Of a stretch of DNA of 64,000 bases, positions 63,133 to 64,000 are shown one piece after another (the stretch's first letter is position 1; each line of letters opens with the position of its first letter). The DNA comes from Opitutaceae bacterium. Its GTDB lineage: Bacteria; Verrucomicrobiota; Verrucomicrobiia; Opitutales; Opitutaceae. The notes below the pieces were generated by a model. It was not told where the DNA came from and did no database searches. It saw only the letters and a list, made by a program, of their open reading frames with translations. The stretch lies in assembly GCA_016711225.1 (NCBI GenBank), contig JADJTK010000051.1:62001-126000 (forward strand). Direction: 5' to 3'. The position numbers and the translations under genes are program-made.

Positions 63133-64000
63133 GTGCGCCGACTCGCTCCACTGGTTTCCCTGGTCCTGTGGTGTATCGCGGTCGGGCATTTGGGCCTGGC
63201 GCGAGTGGAGGCGGCCCAGGTCTTCGACATGGCGGAGGCGCAGTGGCGGGCCCGGGTGTTCCCCATCGCCCCGTTGACGGCGGCGCAATCCTGCACCTTC
63301 GCCTCGGGGCAGGATGCCGCGGTGGGCGCTTGGCTGAGTGTGGGGCCGTGGGTGTCGGGGATGTACACCTCGCGCTACGAATACCGCACGGCGGTGCCGC
63401 CCGCCGGCGGAGTGCTGCGGGGCTGGTTCCGGACCGAGAATTTGCCGGCCGGCTACGCGTTGGTGTATCTGCGGTATCGGTATGCAGACGGCTCCACCGC
63501 CGACCGGACGCTGGCGCTGGGATCGGCGGTGCAGTGGCAGCGGTTCGAATTGCCGGTGCGCACGGTGCCGCCGGGCGCACCGACCGACTTGACGATCGCT
63601 CTTGGCTTGGGGGCGCTGACGCAGGGACGGTTGCTGTTCGCCGGAGTGGAATGGGCGGAGCTGCCGACGGAAGCCGAGTGGTTTCCCCCCATGGCGGGCC
63701 CACTTGTCCGCGGCCGGCCGCTACCGTCGACGCCCGCGCCGCGCTACCGAGTGGAGTGGCAACAGGGGACGGCCTGGTTGATCGCGCCGGATGGTCGGCC
63801 GTGGTACCTGCGCTCAGTGGATGCGCCGTCGTTCAAGTCGATCGAGGCCGGCCGCGCGGTGGTCGGGCAGGCGCACGCGGCGGGATTCAACGCATTCGGG
63901 GGCTGGCCCGGCGATTTGTATTGGCTCACCCGCACCAACAACGCGCTCGTGGCGGAGGGGGCGGCCCCGATGCCGTTGGTGCTGGCGCTGAGCTACGAGA
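63133..64000 (+). CDS. Secreted glycoside-hydrolase-like protein (cut by window edge)
   Basis: A frame from GTG 63133 (signal-like RRLAPLVSLVLWCIAVGHLG) runs open to the window end, 289 residues. Residues about 30-200 are a beta-sandwich-like region (TLALGSAVQWQRFELPVRTV). Then TAWLIAPDGRPWYLRSVDAP leads to QAHAAGFNAFGGWPGDLYWL, the start of a TIM-barrel typical of agarase-like and other retaining glycosidases. Catalytic residues would be beyond the window. Substrate cannot be judged. The start is the only reasonable one given the signal peptide. Confidence 0.65.
   Translation, partial: MRRLAPLVSLVLWCIAVGHLGLARVEAAQVFDMAEAQWRARVFPIAPLTAAQSCTFASGQDAAVGAWLSVGPWVSGMYTSRYEYRTAVPPAGGVLRGWFRTENLPAGYALVYLRYRYADGSTADRTLALGSAVQWQRFELPVRTVPPGAPTDLTIALGLGALTQGRLLFAGVEWAELPTEAEWFPPMAGPLVRGRPLPSTPAPRYRVEWQQGTAWLIAPDGRPWYLRSVDAPSFKSIEAGRAVVGQAHAAGFNAFGGWPGDLYWLTRTNNALVAEGAAPMPLVLALSYE

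Overview
This is a GC-rich window from what looks like a Verrucomicrobiota chromosome, probably Opitutales/Opitutaceae. That placement is inferred from protein style, not from a marker search. Supporting traits are a surface protein ending in a tail I recognise from secreted verrucomicrobial proteins, an exosortase paired with a VIT-domain partner, split methylmalonyl-CoA mutase, hexuronate catabolism, LpxA and TonB genes of a diderm cell, and short tandem arrays placed directly before start codons. No rRNA, tRNA or CRISPR array was seen.

Layout. 1-4.6 kb: propionate/methylmalonyl-CoA metabolism (mce divergent from mutAB, ended by a clear terminator). 4.9-11.2 kb: a DUF4375-type protein, a decayed pectate-lyase-like gene, a 1131-aa secreted repeat protein, an ORF6N remnant and a broken IS630. 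11.2-16.8 kb: a peptide-binding lipoprotein, ispF, a membrane-TPR protein, and a decaying toxin-antitoxin-like patch (PIN pseudogene, DUF4160, DUF2442). A G/C low-complexity block follows. 17.0-21.0 kb: a minus-strand operon joining a phosphorelay (REC-histidine kinase, response regulator, Hpt) to a PilB/GspE-type ATPase. 21.2-23.9 kb: metK-ahcY of the SAM cycle. 23.9-28.3 kb: a four-helix-bundle protein loaded with GATCGGTC repeats, then a VIT/C-terminal-tail membrane protein and its exosortase. 28.6-32.8 kb: dnaK, groES, groEL. 33.2-36.3 kb: uxaB-uxaA. 36.3-40.5 kb: a foreign-looking island with a truncated IS630, a small hydrolase bracketed by short repeats, and a 994-aa nuclease-STAND NTPase of lower GC that is a strong antiphage-defence candidate. 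40.6-53.9 kb: an ABC-F ATPase, a WG-repeat protein, an OPT transporter (frameshifted), Dps, a PepSY membrane protein with a TonB-dependent receptor (iron uptake), aroB (frameshifted), a conserved unknown and lpxA. 54-60.1 kb: a hybrid histidine kinase and two tandem Kup potassium transporters (the second frameshifted). 60.3-64 kb: menB, msrA, a Gfo/Idh oxidoreductase and the start of a secreted glycosidase-like protein.

Themes. (i) Single-base frameshifts hit aroB, kup, an OPT transporter and the region around the msrA start, and metK lacks a natural end. Either the assembly has residual indels or there is real decay. (ii) 7- or 8-bp tandem arrays sit immediately 5' of several genes in place of an obvious Shine-Dalgarno. 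(iii) The most notable candidate system is the DUF4297/Cap4-like nuclease fused to a STAND NTPase. The phosphorelay-ATPase operon and the exosortase-VIT pair come next.
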